From: an uncultured Myxococcales bacterium
GTDB lineage: Bacteria; Myxococcota_A; UBA9042
DNA: 64,000 nucleotides
NCBI GenBank assembly: GCA_903924465.1
Contig: CAIYBN010000082.1
Location: forward strand, 158,163-222,162
Direction of reading: 5' to 3'
Positions 26,109 through 35,806 of this stretch are shown one piece after another. The first letter of the stretch is position 1. Each line of letters begins with the position of its first letter. The notes under the pieces were generated by a model. It saw only the letters and a list, made by a program, of their open reading frames with translations, did no database searches and was not told the DNA's origin. Both the position numbers and the translations under genes were made by a program.

Positions 26109-26609
26109 ATGGCGATTCAACCTACACACGACCCCATGGAGCGCATCGCCCTGCAGCCCCGGGAAATCCTGCGCTTGCTGGAAACGGTGCCGCTTCTGGC
26201 CGACATGGCGATCCGTGAGCGGGCCGTGCTGGCAGAAGTCGCAGAGGTCGTGCGCTGCGCTCGCGACGTGGAGCTGTTCGGTGTGGGGCAGGACGTGCGC
26301 TGGTGGTATCTGGTTCTGACCGGGCGCGTCGAGGAGAGCGTGCGCGCGCCGGATGGCACCTGGCAGGTGGTCCGCGAAGCGACGACCGGACAAAGCGTTG
26401 GACTCGACAGCACCGTTTCCGGGATGCCGTCGGCAACGCAAGTGACCGCCGTGATGGTGACGTCGTTCGTCCGCGTGCCCGTGCTCGATTTGAACCGGCT
26501 GCTGCGCGGCACCGGGCCGGTCTCCATCAAGCTGCAAGCTGCGCTCAATGAGGAACTGGGGCGGGACCTGCGGGCAGCGACCTTGGCCATGGTCGAGCTG
26601 GTGACCTGA
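26109..26609 (+). CDS. Cyclic nucleotide-binding domain protein
   Basis: A 166-residue cytoplasmic protein that looks like one CAP-type cyclic nucleotide-binding domain: LLETVPLLADMAIRERAVLAEVAEV, then WWYLVLTGRVEESVRAPDG, then TTGQSVGLDSTVSGMPS in place of the phosphate-binding cassette. The cassette lacks the usual RxA arginine, so cAMP or c-di-GMP binding is doubtful. There is no DNA-binding helix-turn-helix. It converges on the GNAT-like gene with 7 bases between stops. A sensory or partner-binding role is likely. Confidence 0.7.
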   Translation: MAIQPTHDPMERIALQPREILRLLETVPLLADMAIRERAVLAEVAEVVRCARDVELFGVGQDVRWWYLVLTGRVEESVRAPDGTWQVVREATTGQSVGLDSTVSGMPSATQVTAVMVTSFVRVPVLDLNRLLRGTGPVSIKLQAALNEELGRDLRAATLAMVELVT

Positions 26610-26616
26610 AGGGCGC

Positions 26617-27426
26617 TCAGAACGCGGCCACATCCACGTCGCCCGCTTCCGCGACCTGCCACAGCGCTGGATCGGCCAAGGGTCGTGCCGCTCCGCCCGC
26701 GACTTGCTCGGCCCGCCGCGCCAGCCAGGCGTGGTACCGCGCCTTTTGGGCTTCACGTGCCGCAACATCGGTTGCATAGGCAAAACGCAACGTCACCTGC
26801 TGGCTACGCGCCTCGTCCCGCCGACTGTTCAGCAGGATTGCCTCCAACGTTGCCCCGGCGCCCAAGTGCAGGCGAAGGATGTCGAGCGCGGGCTGACCTT
26901 TGCTGTTTGCGACGTGCAGCACGGCCTCGCGTGTGCCCTGCGGGTCCTCCAACAGCGCGAGCAACCGCGGTAGTCCGACCGCGGGCGACAGGGTTCGCGC
27001 CTCAGCACCCGAGACGTGCGCCGTCAGCCACGCGAGCGCCGCACCCACCAGCCGACGTCCGAGATTCAGGTGCTGCCCGGCCGGTGCGACTGTCGCCGCA
27101 ATGAAATGCCACACACCGCCGGTTGGTCGATCCGCACCCCCGTGCCCTTGCGGGCAGCGCTGCTCCAGCAAGTCGTCAAAACGCGTGATCGGTGCAGCGG
27201 CCCAGACGCCAACGACGGTCCCGAGCAGTTCCATCGGTCGTTCGGGCTGCCAGGCTGCGACGACGAACACCGGCCACGGCCCATCCGCGTGCACGAGATC
27301 CAGCCAGCGGACCACACCCGCGTCGATCCACGGCGCCTGCACCGTCAGAAAGGCCTGCCAAAGAGCAGGGTTGCTGCGCAGTGTCGCCAGCGCAATCTCG
27401 TCGAGAATCAGGTCGTCCTCGGGCAT
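26617..27426 (-). CDS. Possible GNAT-type acyltransferase
   Basis: A 269-residue protein that I only tentatively assign. The stretch around HFIAATVAPAGQHLNLGRRL followed by VGAALAWLTAHV resembles GNAT motif A (strand, then an acetyl-CoA-binding loop and helix), and later LHLGAGATLEAILLNSRRDEA resembles the C-terminal half of such enzymes. There is no signal peptide. It is the second gene after kbl, six bases downstream on the same strand, so it is probably cotranscribed with it. No specific substrate can be named. Confidence 0.5.
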   Translation of the reverse strand: MPEDDLILDEIALATLRSNPALWQAFLTVQAPWIDAGVVRWLDLVHADGPWPVFVVAAWQPERPMELLGTVVGVWAAAPITRFDDLLEQRCPQGHGGADRPTGGVWHFIAATVAPAGQHLNLGRRLVGAALAWLTAHVSGAEARTLSPAVGLPRLLALLEDPQGTREAVLHVANSKGQPALDILRLHLGAGATLEAILLNSRRDEARSQQVTLRFAYATDVAAREAQKARYHAWLARRAEQVAGGAARPLADPALWQVAEAGDVDVAAF

Positions 27427-27432
27427 GATGGG

Positions 27433-28626
27433 CTAACCTTGGATGACGCCCAGCCGTTTGCCGACGCGGGTGAAGGCCGCAATCGCCACGTCCACTTGCG
27501 CGTGGGTATGCGCGGCGGACAGCTGCACGCGGATGCGCGCGGCGCCTTTGGGCACGACCGGAAAGAAGAAGCCGATGACGTACACGCCCTCATCCAGCAA
27601 CTCGCGGGCAAAATCCTGGGCCAGCCGCGCGTCGCCCAGCATCACCGGCACGATCGGGTGGATTCCCGGGCGAATCGCAAAGCCCGCTGCCGTCATCGCC
27701 TCGCGAAAGTGCCGGGTATTATCGGTCAACTGCAGGCGCAGATCATGGGCGGTATCAATCAGTTCCAGCGCGCGGATGCTGGCCTGCGCGATCACCGGCG
27801 CGAGCGTGTTCGAAAACAGATACGGCCGTGACCGTTGCCGCAGCAGCGCGATGATTTCCTTCTTGCCGGTCGTGAAACCGCCCGAAGCACCGCCCAGCGC
27901 TTTGCCCAACGTCGAGGTGATGACGTCAACCCGGTTCATCACGCCATGATGTTCCGGCACACCGCGACCGTTCGGCCCCATGAAACCGGTCGCGTGCGAT
28001 TCGTCGACCATCACCATCGCGTCGTATTTTTCCGCCAATTCGCAAATCCGCGGCAGTTCAGCGAGATCGCCGTCCATGGAGAACACGCCATCGGTCGCGA
28101 TCAGGCGCGTGCGCAGGTGCTGCGTGGCTTGGAGGTGCTGCTCCAATTCATCCAGATTGCCGTGCGTGTAGCGGAAGCGCTCGGCCTTGCACAGGCGAAT
28201 GCCGTCGATGATCGAGGCGTGGTTGAGCGAGTCGGAAATGATGGCGTCCTGTTCATCCAGCAGCGTCTCGAACAGCCCGCCGTTGGCGTCGAAGCACGAA
28301 CCGTAGAGGATGGTGTCTTCGGTGCCAAAGAACCGTGAGATCGCGGCTTCCAACTGCTTGTGGATGTCCTGGGTGCCGCAGATGAACCGCACCGACGACA
28401 GGCCGTAGCCGCGCTCGTCCAGCGCTTTGTGGGCGGCGGCGACGATGCGCGCGTCGTTGGCCAGTCCGAGGTAGTTGTTGGCACAGAAATTGAGAACTTC
28501 CTTGCCATTTTTGACAGCGATCGCCGCGCCTTGTGGGGTCACGATCACCCGCTCGGGCTTGGTCATGCCCGCGGCGTCGATTTCAGCCAGTGTGTCTTGC
28601 AAGCGTTGGCGGACGTGGTCGTACAT
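27433..28626 (-). CDS. kbl: Glycine C-acetyltransferase (2-amino-3-ketobutyrate CoA ligase)
   Basis: A 397-residue alpha-oxoamine synthase. It cleaves 2-amino-3-oxobutyrate with CoA to glycine and acetyl-CoA in threonine breakdown. It follows E. coli Kbl closely over its whole length: [45 protein letters not shown] region, [42 protein letters not shown], and the PLP lysine in [15 protein letters not shown]. The ATG at 28626 has a strong GGAGGAA upstream. Threonine dehydrogenase, the usual partner, is not in the window. Confidence 0.93.
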   Translation of the reverse strand: MYDHVRQRLQDTLAEIDAAGMTKPERVIVTPQGAAIAVKNGKEVLNFCANNYLGLANDARIVAAAHKALDERGYGLSSVRFICGTQDIHKQLEAAISRFFGTEDTILYGSCFDANGGLFETLLDEQDAIISDSLNHASIIDGIRLCKAERFRYTHGNLDELEQHLQATQHLRTRLIATDGVFSMDGDLAELPRICELAEKYDAMVMVDESHATGFMGPNGRGVPEHHGVMNRVDVITSTLGKALGGASGGFTTGKKEIIALLRQRSRPYLFSNTLAPVIAQASIRALELIDTAHDLRLQLTDNTRHFREAMTAAGFAIRPGIHPIVPVMLGDARLAQDFARELLDEGVYVIGFFFPVVPKGAARIRVQLSAAHTHAQVDVAIAAFTRVGKRLGVIQG

Positions 28627-28683
28627 GGGTTCCTCCGTTGGCGGCGAGAGGATCGACCGCAGCGGCCGCGGAGTCAACCTCAC

Positions 28684-31600
28684 TCACGGCATCGGCAGGC
28701 TGACGAGGCGCACCGCGCCGACGGCCTCGTAGACAATCGACACCGAACCACCGCCTGGCGCCACGGCGAGTTCCGACAGGCCGCCAGAACCCAACACCGT
28801 GTCGCCAGTCTCGTGCGTGACAAAATCGTTGGCGACAATCTTGCTGGCGATGATGCTGAACTGCGTGTCGCCAAGTGGATGCACCCGCAGCAGTTCCAGC
28901 GTCGTCGCGTTCGTCGCGCCCAGCGCCAGCAGGAAATCCGGGCTGTTCGGAATTTGCGCGATGCGAAACGCATGCAACACCGGCGGCGCCGTCGAGCCGG
29001 CGGCCTGGCCAATCAACCGCAGAATCGTCGGCGTTGCCAGCGGCGTGCCGAGGGAAGTTCGGGCGATCGCCAGGAAAGCCATCGGTTCGCCGCCGATCGC
29101 CACGGTGCCGGACACGAGCACTCCGACCTGCTGGGTATCCGGATCCCACGCGGCATCGAGGCCGCGGTACACCACCGCGCTCGAGGTGTTGTCGATACCG
29201 GCCAGCTTGGAAGTCATCTGCACCGGCGCGGCGGGATCCGCCGTCACAGCCGTCACGTCGACCGCAAAAAGCGGTTCTGACCCGCCGTCGTGCCGGCTCA
29301 GCGCAACCAGCAAGGGCGCGTTCGCGCCGGAATTCAGGACAACCGGTCGTCCAGACACGACCTGCGCCGTGGTATTCGACATGATACCGGGCAATAGGCC
29401 CACGCCATCGCCGCCCCACTGGGCCGTAACGGCGCCCTGCCAGCTCCGCACGCCGTCGAGCGTGGCCCGGACCAGAATGCCCGACAAATTGCCGGTCAGC
29501 CCCGTGCTCGAAGCGTCCAGCCCGATCGCCGGGCGCGCCAAAGTTCCGCCTGCGCTTGGACAGGCAGCCAACGGCCCAGCGGTCGCCACTTGGCCATTGC
29601 CAGGAATCGCGGCAAACCGCAGGGCGCCGCCAGTCGCGATCACGTCGCAGGCCGTGGCGGTATTGCCGCCTTCGGTCCAGGCCAGCAGCAGGTCCGAAGT
29701 GGTCGTGCCAATTGCCGCGAATTGCGGGTTGATGGCACACCAGCCAGACGCGCCCGGTGGTGGCGACGACGGTGCAAGTTGCCACTGGAGCGGTTGTTGA
29801 TTCGTCGGCAAGCTCCCGATAACGACCGCCGAATAGAGGCCCAACGGCGGCGCACAGCCGCGGGTCTGCACCGCCAGCCGCAGGTAGGGCAGCGCCGCTT
29901 CCCCGGTCCCTTGACCGAGTTGCCACGCCAGCGACGGCGCGAGCGGTTGTGGCGCCATCGTGCTGTCCAACGGCACGGTCAAGGGCGAAGGCGATCCAGA
30001 ACTGTCCAACGTCGCACAGGCATTTTGGAAACATCCTTCCAGTGCGTTGCATTTGCTGACAAAATGGCACCCCGAGCTGGGCAGACACGTGCTGATGCCA
30101 CAGGTGCTTGCTGTGGGTTGGGTGCAGACGGTCGGCGTGCCAGGCTGGCATGTCCCGCCGGCGCACGTGTCGTTGTCGGTGCAGAAGTTGCCGTCCTGGC
30201 ACGGTGTGCCGCTCAGCGGTGCGTGCTGGCAGCCACTGGCGGAGGCACAACTATCGGCCGTGCACACGTCGCCATCTTCGCAGGATGCCGCGCCGATACC
30301 GATGCACATGCCCGTTGCGCACGCGTCGCCGGTCGTGCACGGATTGCCATCGTCGCAGGCCCCACCGGTGGCCGGAGCCCATGCGGTCGGCTGGGCGGCC
30401 GGTTGGCAGCTCTGGCACACGTCCGCCACACTCGTTTCGCCAGCGGCGCGGCAGTTTCCACCAATCAGGCAGGTCCCGGGCGCGATCGGGTGACTGCATG
30501 TCGCGCCCGAGCAGACGTCCAGCGTGCACGCGATCCCGTCGCCGCCGCAGGGTACGCTTGTCGTGACGGGCGCGCTCGTGCAACCGACGTGGGCGACGCA
30601 GGCGTCCGTCGTGCAGCCATTGCCGTCGTCGCACACGATCGCGGTGCCGGTGCATTGCCCCGCTTGGCAGGTGTCGTTTGTGGTGCACGGCTCGCCATCG
30701 TCGCAAGTCGTGGCCGAAGGCGCAAAAAGACACGGACTATTGCCGCCGCCGGTACTCGCGAGTGGATTGCACACGTCGAAAGTGCACGGATTGCCGTCGT
30801 CGCACACGAGCGCGGTGCCGGCGCAAGAACTGTCGCTCAAGCATTGGTCGCCGGTGGTGCAGGCGTTGCCGTCGTTGCAGTTCCAGCCGACGAGGACGGA
30901 CCAGGCGACCTGGTTTGTCCCCGGCACGCAGCCCCTGCACGATTGGCCGAGTTCCGCGGCGTTCGCGTTCATGCATACGCCGTCGATTTGGCACATGCCC
31001 GGAACAATCGCGCTGTGGTTGCACTCGCCGCTGATGCACGCGTCGATCGTACAAGCGGAACCGTCCGCGGTGCAGGTGGTGCCTTCGGCCAACTGCACGT
31101 GGCTGCACTTGCCCGTGCCGGTCTTGCACGCGTCGGAAGTGCACGCGTTGCCGTCGTCGCAGTTCTTGGGGGTGCCCACACAGGTGCCGGCTACACACAA
31201 ATCGCCAGTAGTACAGGCATTTCCGTCGTTGCAGGGGTTGCCTTGCAAGCCCAAAAACACGCAACCTGTCGCTGGCACGCAGCCGTCCAGCGAGCACATT
31301 TCGCCGTCGTTGCAGGCGATGGTGACGCCCAGACAGTAGCCCTTGGCACAGTGATCATCCGCGGTGCACGCGTTGCCATCGTCGCACAGGCCAGCGGCGA
31401 TGGGCGCGTTGATGCACTCGCCGAGTGGGCCACAGCCGTCGACTGTGCATGGATTGCCGTCGTTGCAGTCCATGTTCTTCGTGCAATTGCAGATGACGTG
31501 CGCCGCATGGCAGACGCCTGCCGTGCAGAAGTCTCCAGCAGTACAGGGATTGCCGTCGTTGCAGTTCACCAGATTCGGCGCGTGCGCACAGCCCGCGACG

Positions 31601-33189
31601 GGCAAGCAACTGTCGTCGGTGCATGGATTGTTGTCGTCGCAAGCGCTGGCGGGCATGGCCAAGCCGACGCACTTGCCAGTCGAGCAGTCGTCGCCGCTCG
31701 TGCACTCGTTGCCGTCGTCGCAGGGCGCATTTGTCGGCAAGAATACGCAGCCGGTGGTCGGCGTGCAGTTGTTCTTCGTGCACGGATTCTTGTCGTCGCA
31801 AAGGCCCACCGCGCCGATGCACGCGCCGGTGTAGCACGCGTCGCCGGACGTACAGGCGTTGCCGTCGTCGCACTCGGTCGCGTTCAGCGGCGTCCAAGCA
31901 TCGGCGGCGTGCTCGGGATCGCACACCAGGCACGGCTGTCCGTCAGCGCTCGTTCCGGCCGGGACACAGGTGCCGCCAATCGTGCAGATCGAGGTCAGCG
32001 GCACGCCGGTACACGCGCCTCCGACGCAGGAATCGGTCGTGCACGGATCGGTGTCAAACTGGCAAGGGCCGACGGCAGGCGCGTGCACGCAACCGACGCC
32101 GGCGTCGCACAAATCGGACGTGCAGGGGTTGCCGTCGTCGCAGGTATTCCAGCTCACGGGTACGCAAGCGCCGCTCTTGCACGCTTCCGTGAGTGAACAG
32201 ATGTTGCCGTCGTCGCACGTGGCCTGATTGGGCAAGGTGACGCAGCCCGTCTTGCCATCACAGCTGCTATCCGTACAGGGATTGTCGTCGGTGCACGTGA
32301 CGGCGATCCCCAGACAGACGCCGGATGCGCACGTGTCGTTGTGGGTGCAGGCGTCGCCGTCGTCGCACTGGCCGCCTTCCAGCAAGGTCCACGCGGTCTG
32401 GGCGCTCTCTGGCAGGCAACGTGCGCATGGCTCGCCGGGTTCGCTCGCCCCGCCGTCATAGCAGACGCCAGCGATGCGGCACGCGCCGGCCAGCACTTTC
32501 GTTGGGTTGCACACGCCGCCCGTACACACGCCAACCGTGCACGGCGAGTCGCCATCGCAGCCACCCACGCCGTTCGGCTTGGCCACGTGCTGGCAGCCGC
32601 CCGGCAAGATGCAAGTGTCGAATGTGCACGGTTCGCCGTCGTCGCACGGTGCGCCGATGGCCTGGCAGGCGCCTTCTTTGCAGATCCCGGGCTCGGGGCA
32701 GACCGTCGCCGTGGCGCAGGTTGTCGTATTGGAATCGGGCAACGCGACGCACGTGCCATCGGCGCATTTCGCGGTCATGCACACGTCGATCTTGCCCAGC
32801 CAACTGGCGCATTGGTTGTCACTCTGGCACGGCGTCGCGGCGTCTTGAGCCACCTCCGTGGCCGTTTCGCCCAAGTCCACGGCATCGATCGCGTCGTTGA
32901 CCTCCGCCACATCTGTCCAAGCGTCTGGATAAGTCTCCAGACCGTCGCCGGCTTCGATATCTGACCCGTTGCTGTCATTGGCGATGTCGAACGCGTCCAA
33001 CGCGTCCTCGTCCACGCAAACGCCGCTCAGGCAACGGCCACTCGCGCATTCGGTGTCCAGGCGGCAAGCAGTCTGCGGCGCGGGCGGCGACACGCAGCCC
33101 ACGACAACCAGCAACAGCCATGGCCACGCACACGCGAACGGCGGCGTGCCGGTGGGTGTCTGCCGGGGAGGAAAGATGCGGATTGCCAA
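28684..33189 (-). CDS. Giant cysteine-repeat lipoprotein
   Basis: About 1501 residues. The leader ends in WPWLLLVVVGC, a canonical lipobox, so the protein is expected on a membrane surface. An acidic linker follows, then roughly 900 residues made of about 26 units of the form CDDGNxCTxxDxC, spaced by short variable loops, and finally a ~450-residue region with almost no cysteine and many beta-strand-like stretches (ending VSIVYEAVGAVRLVSLPMP). No ATG or GTG precedes the leader, so I took the TTG at 33189; its ribosome site is weak. The repeats look like disulfide-bonded stalk modules and the C-terminal part like a propeller-type head. Function unknown. Confidence 0.75.
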   Translation of the reverse strand: MAIRIFPPRQTPTGTPPFACAWPWLLLVVVGCVSPPAPQTACRLDTECASGRCLSGVCVDEDALDAFDIANDSNGSDIEAGDGLETYPDAWTDVAEVNDAIDAVDLGETATEVAQDAATPCQSDNQCASWLGKIDVCMTAKCADGTCVALPDSNTTTCATATVCPEPGICKEGACQAIGAPCDDGEPCTFDTCILPGGCQHVAKPNGVGGCDGDSPCTVGVCTGGVCNPTKVLAGACRIAGVCYDGGASEPGEPCARCLPESAQTAWTLLEGGQCDDGDACTHNDTCASGVCLGIAVTCTDDNPCTDSSCDGKTGCVTLPNQATCDDGNICSLTEACKSGACVPVSWNTCDDGNPCTSDLCDAGVGCVHAPAVGPCQFDTDPCTTDSCVGGACTGVPLTSICTIGGTCVPAGTSADGQPCLVCDPEHAADAWTPLNATECDDGNACTSGDACYTGACIGAVGLCDDKNPCTKNNCTPTTGCVFLPTNAPCDDGNECTSGDDCSTGKCVGLAMPASACDDNNPCTDDSCLPVAGCAHAPNLVNCNDGNPCTAGDFCTAGVCHAAHVICNCTKNMDCNDGNPCTVDGCGPLGECINAPIAAGLCDDGNACTADDHCAKGYCLGVTIACNDGEMCSLDGCVPATGCVFLGLQGNPCNDGNACTTGDLCVAGTCVGTPKNCDDGNACTSDACKTGTGKCSHVQLAEGTTCTADGSACTIDACISGECNHSAIVPGMCQIDGVCMNANAAELGQSCRGCVPGTNQVAWSVLVGWNCNDGNACTTGDQCLSDSSCAGTALVCDDGNPCTFDVCNPLASTGGGNSPCLFAPSATTCDDGEPCTTNDTCQAGQCTGTAIVCDDGNGCTTDACVAHVGCTSAPVTTSVPCGGDGIACTLDVCSGATCSHPIAPGTCLIGGNCRAAGETSVADVCQSCQPAAQPTAWAPATGGACDDGNPCTTGDACATGMCIGIGAASCEDGDVCTADSCASASGCQHAPLSGTPCQDGNFCTDNDTCAGGTCQPGTPTVCTQPTASTCGISTCLPSSGCHFVSKCNALEGCFQNACATLDSSGSPSPLTVPLDSTMAPQPLAPSLAWQLGQGTGEAALPYLRLAVQTRGCAPPLGLYSAVVIGSLPTNQQPLQWQLAPSSPPPGASGWCAINPQFAAIGTTTSDLLLAWTEGGNTATACDVIATGGALRFAAIPGNGQVATAGPLAACPSAGGTLARPAIGLDASSTGLTGNLSGILVRATLDGVRSWQGAVTAQWGGDGVGLLPGIMSNTTAQVVSGRPVVLNSGANAPLLVALSRHDGGSEPLFAVDVTAVTADPAAPVQMTSKLAGIDNTSSAVVYRGLDAAWDPDTQQVGVLVSGTVAIGGEPMAFLAIARTSLGTPLATPTILRLIGQAAGSTAPPVLHAFRIAQIPNSPDFLLALGATNATTLELLRVHPLGDTQFSIIASKIVANDFVTHETGDTVLGSGGLSELAVAPGGGSVSIVYEAVGAVRLVSLPMP

Positions 33190-33311
33190 GACTTGCCGCT
33201 GCGCCGGGCACCATGCCCCACCTTGCAGTATGAGCAAAAACTGCGAACGCCGCCATGGCGACGCTGGAACGGTCTGGTTTGCCCGCTGTGCAGTGGCACA
33301 GCTTGAAACGA

Positions 33312-34127
33312 TTAGGAAGAAATGGCGTCGATGGTCGCGGCCAAATGCGCCGCGGTCTCGCTTGGCCGCTCCAAATGCACGGCGTGACCGGCGTCCGCGA
33401 TCACCGTGGTGTGCAGATGCCCAACCCAGCGTGACCATTCCGGCAGCCGCGACAGCAGACTCGCGTCCCACGCACCCGCCAGAATGCGAGTCTTCACGGC
33501 GATCGCCAGGGTGGTCGGCATGGTGCCGGTGCCATACCAGCGCAGACTCTGCGCAAGCCCCTCCGCGTCCTGGTCAAGTCGCAGCCGCCGTTGGCGGTCG
33601 CGGATCGCACGCGGCAGCAGTTTCTGGCTCGCGAACAGGGGCAATTCCTGCCAAGCGTGGACAAATGGGCGCACGCCTTCGCTTTCCAGACGCCGGGCGC
33701 GAATTTCATCCTCTTCGCGCCGCAAGCGAGCCGCAGCGTCCGCGAGCGGGGGGTGCGCCGATTCCAGCCACAGCCCCGCCAGTTCCAGGCGTTGTTCAGC
33801 TGCCAACACGGCCGCCACGCGTCCCCCCATCGAATAGCCGCCCCAAAGCGCGGGCTCTCGGAGATGTGGCTGCACCGAACGCTGGAGCAAGTCCGTCAAC
33901 GGCAGCCACCCGGGCTGCGGCGGAAACTGACCGGCGGCTCGGCCATGGCCTGGCAAATCGGGCAAAATCCACCGCACGGGCTGCTGCGTCAGCGCATCCG
34001 CCAAACGGATCAACGGCAGCCATTGGCGACTGTCGGCCAAGAAACCGTGCAGCAGCACGACGGGCTGGCCGTCAACGGGCCCGAAAGTCCGGATCGGCAG
34101 GTATTCAGGCGCCGCGAGGTTGTTCAC
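33312..34127 (-). CDS. menH: 2-succinyl-6-hydroxy-2,4-cyclohexadiene-1-carboxylate synthase (MenH-like)
   Basis: A 271-residue alpha/beta hydrolase. In menaquinone synthesis MenH removes pyruvate from SEPHCHC to give SHCHC. The nucleophile elbow is GYSMGGR, as in MenH, with VVLLHGFLADSRQWLPL at the oxyanion region and the catalytic histidine in DAGHAVHLERP. The start is GTG at 34127, overlapping the menD stop as GTGA. It is the last gene of the menaquinone operon, which supports MenH over other alpha/beta hydrolases. Confidence 0.87.
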   Translation of the reverse strand: MNNLAAPEYLPIRTFGPVDGQPVVLLHGFLADSRQWLPLIRLADALTQQPVRWILPDLPGHGRAAGQFPPQPGWLPLTDLLQRSVQPHLREPALWGGYSMGGRVAAVLAAEQRLELAGLWLESAHPPLADAAARLRREEDEIRARRLESEGVRPFVHAWQELPLFASQKLLPRAIRDRQRRLRLDQDAEGLAQSLRWYGTGTMPTTLAIAVKTRILAGAWDASLLSRLPEWSRWVGHLHTTVIADAGHAVHLERPSETAAHLAATIDAISS

Positions 34128-35806
34128 TGCGGACCGCCCAACGCAGCGCGCGCCAGGGCCGCCGATTCGCGCCAATGGGTCCGGTGCATGGCCTCACTCG
34201 TCACCCGATCCAATTGTGCAATCAGCACTTGAACCTGATCCGCCGCCACCGGTTGCAGCAGCGCCTCGCGCCAGTCCGCGATGGTGCGACAGAGGCGGGT
34301 ATTCAGACCGAAACCCGCGGCGATCGCCGCCAAGTCGAGGCGATGCGGCGCGGCAAAACAGGCTTCATGCACGCGTTCCGGCATCGCCGTCCGCGCTGGT
34401 AGATAGTCAAAGATCGCGCCGCCGTTGTTGTCAGCGACGCAAATCCGCAGCCCCGCATGGCGCAGTTGGTGTCCTGCGAGAATCTGCAGGGTGCCAACGT
34501 CGTGCAGGAACGTGCAGTCGCCGAGGTAGACCGTGACGGGCTCCTGCCTCCCGACTGCAATGCCGGCGGCAGTCGCCAAAGTGCCGTCGATTCCGGCTGC
34601 GCCGCGGCTGACTTCGACTCGCACGCCCGGTGCCACCAACGGCGCAAATGCGTCCCAATCACGGACCGGCATGCTGTTGCCCAACACCAACGTGCTACGA
34701 GGCAGCAAGCTTTCCGCCAAGGCAGCCACATCAGCCGCTTCATGCCATCCCGGGGCTGGCAGCCGGATTGCCGCGTCAACCGCGCGCCACTGCGCCACCC
34801 ACGGCGTATTCGGCAAAGCATCCGGCACAATGGGCCAGTCGCGCAGGGCGATCGCCGGCTCGTCCTGCAGAGTCAGGCGGTTTTGCCGCAAAGGATCCGA
34901 GACACGCCGTGGCTGCACCGCATCGACGGGAATGCCCAAGCGCTTCGCGTCCTCCAGGAGCAGTTGCATGCCTTTGGACACCGGCCAGGCGCCCAAGCGG
35001 ACGATACGGTCGGGCATCAAGGCTGCGCGCACGTCCGGATCGCGCAAGTAGGCATCCGCGTGGCGCATCGCCGCCGCAGCGTCGCGCAGACCTGAGGTGG
35101 CTTCCGCCACCAGCACGACCTGATGAACCGGCAGGCGCTTTCGCAAAAATGTTGGCAGATCAGCTGAAAACGGCAGCGGACCGGCCACAAGCAGGAGCCG
35201 TTCACCGGGCTTCGGCGGCGCAATCGGCAAGCCCGTCGGCACCGCGACACGAGTAGGCTCCGGGAGTTGCGCGGGGTTGCCGGGCTCCAGGGCGAGAGGC
35301 AGGGCCAACGGCACATTGACGTGCACCACGCCCCCGAACGACGTCACGCGTCGCAACGCGTGCTGAAGCGCGACGAGGTGTTCCGCAACATCCTGATCCA
35401 AAGCATCAATTTCGGCGAAATGCGCGGCGTATGGCGCGAGCAAACCGGGTTGCAGGATCGCCTGTGGCGCACCCCAACCGCGTGCCGACACCGGCCGATC
35501 GGCCGTTATGGCCACGAGTGCGTCGCCCGATTCGGTCGCTTCGATCGCCGCCGGTAGCACATGCGCGGCGGCACTGCCCGAGGTGCACAGCGTGCCGCAC
35601 AGCGTTTGCGTGGCCCGCGCCAAGCCCAGGGCAAAAAAGCCAGCAGTTCTCTCGTCCAGCACCACATGCAGCGTCAGCTCTGGTCGTTCCGTCGCGGCCT
35701 GCACCAGCGGGGTCGATCGCGAGCCGGGCGACATGACGAGGTGCCGCAGCCCGCCTGCGACCAGCGTCGCCAGCAGAGCGCGCACCGTCGTGGATTGCTG
35801 GCTCAA
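34124..35806 (-). CDS. menD: SEPHCHC synthase (MenD)
   Basis: A 560-residue thiamine-diphosphate enzyme that joins isochorismate and 2-oxoglutarate. The family landmarks are MSPGSRSTPLVQAA near the N-terminus, VVLDERTAGFFALGLAR, CTSGSAAAHVLPA, GNSMPVRD in the middle, and the thiamine-binding stretch YLGDCTFLHDV followed by ICVADNNGGAIFDYLP. The start is TTG at 35806, sharing two bases with the menF stop (TTGA) and preceded by GTGGGGA; no better ATG exists nearby. Its stop overlaps menH as GTGA. Confidence 0.95.
   Translation of the reverse strand: MSQQSTTVRALLATLVAGGLRHLVMSPGSRSTPLVQAATERPELTLHVVLDERTAGFFALGLARATQTLCGTLCTSGSAAAHVLPAAIEATESGDALVAITADRPVSARGWGAPQAILQPGLLAPYAAHFAEIDALDQDVAEHLVALQHALRRVTSFGGVVHVNVPLALPLALEPGNPAQLPEPTRVAVPTGLPIAPPKPGERLLLVAGPLPFSADLPTFLRKRLPVHQVVLVAEATSGLRDAAAAMRHADAYLRDPDVRAALMPDRIVRLGAWPVSKGMQLLLEDAKRLGIPVDAVQPRRVSDPLRQNRLTLQDEPAIALRDWPIVPDALPNTPWVAQWRAVDAAIRLPAPGWHEAADVAALAESLLPRSTLVLGNSMPVRDWDAFAPLVAPGVRVEVSRGAAGIDGTLATAAGIAVGRQEPVTVYLGDCTFLHDVGTLQILAGHQLRHAGLRICVADNNGGAIFDYLPARTAMPERVHEACFAAPHRLDLAAIAAGFGLNTRLCRTIADWREALLQPVAADQVQVLIAQLDRVTSEAMHRTHWRESAALARAALGGPQ

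Noticed and set aside
29590..32196. Long plus-strand reading frame antisense to the giant cysteine-repeat lipoprotein
   Set aside because: It is low-complexity Arg/Ala/Val sequence produced by the repeated codons of the real gene, with no start signal and no domain.
30100..32700. Repeated short DNA units that resemble a direct-repeat or CRISPR-like array
   Set aside because: The repeats are codons for CDDGN-type units in one long frame, spacing is irregular, and there are no cas genes in the window.
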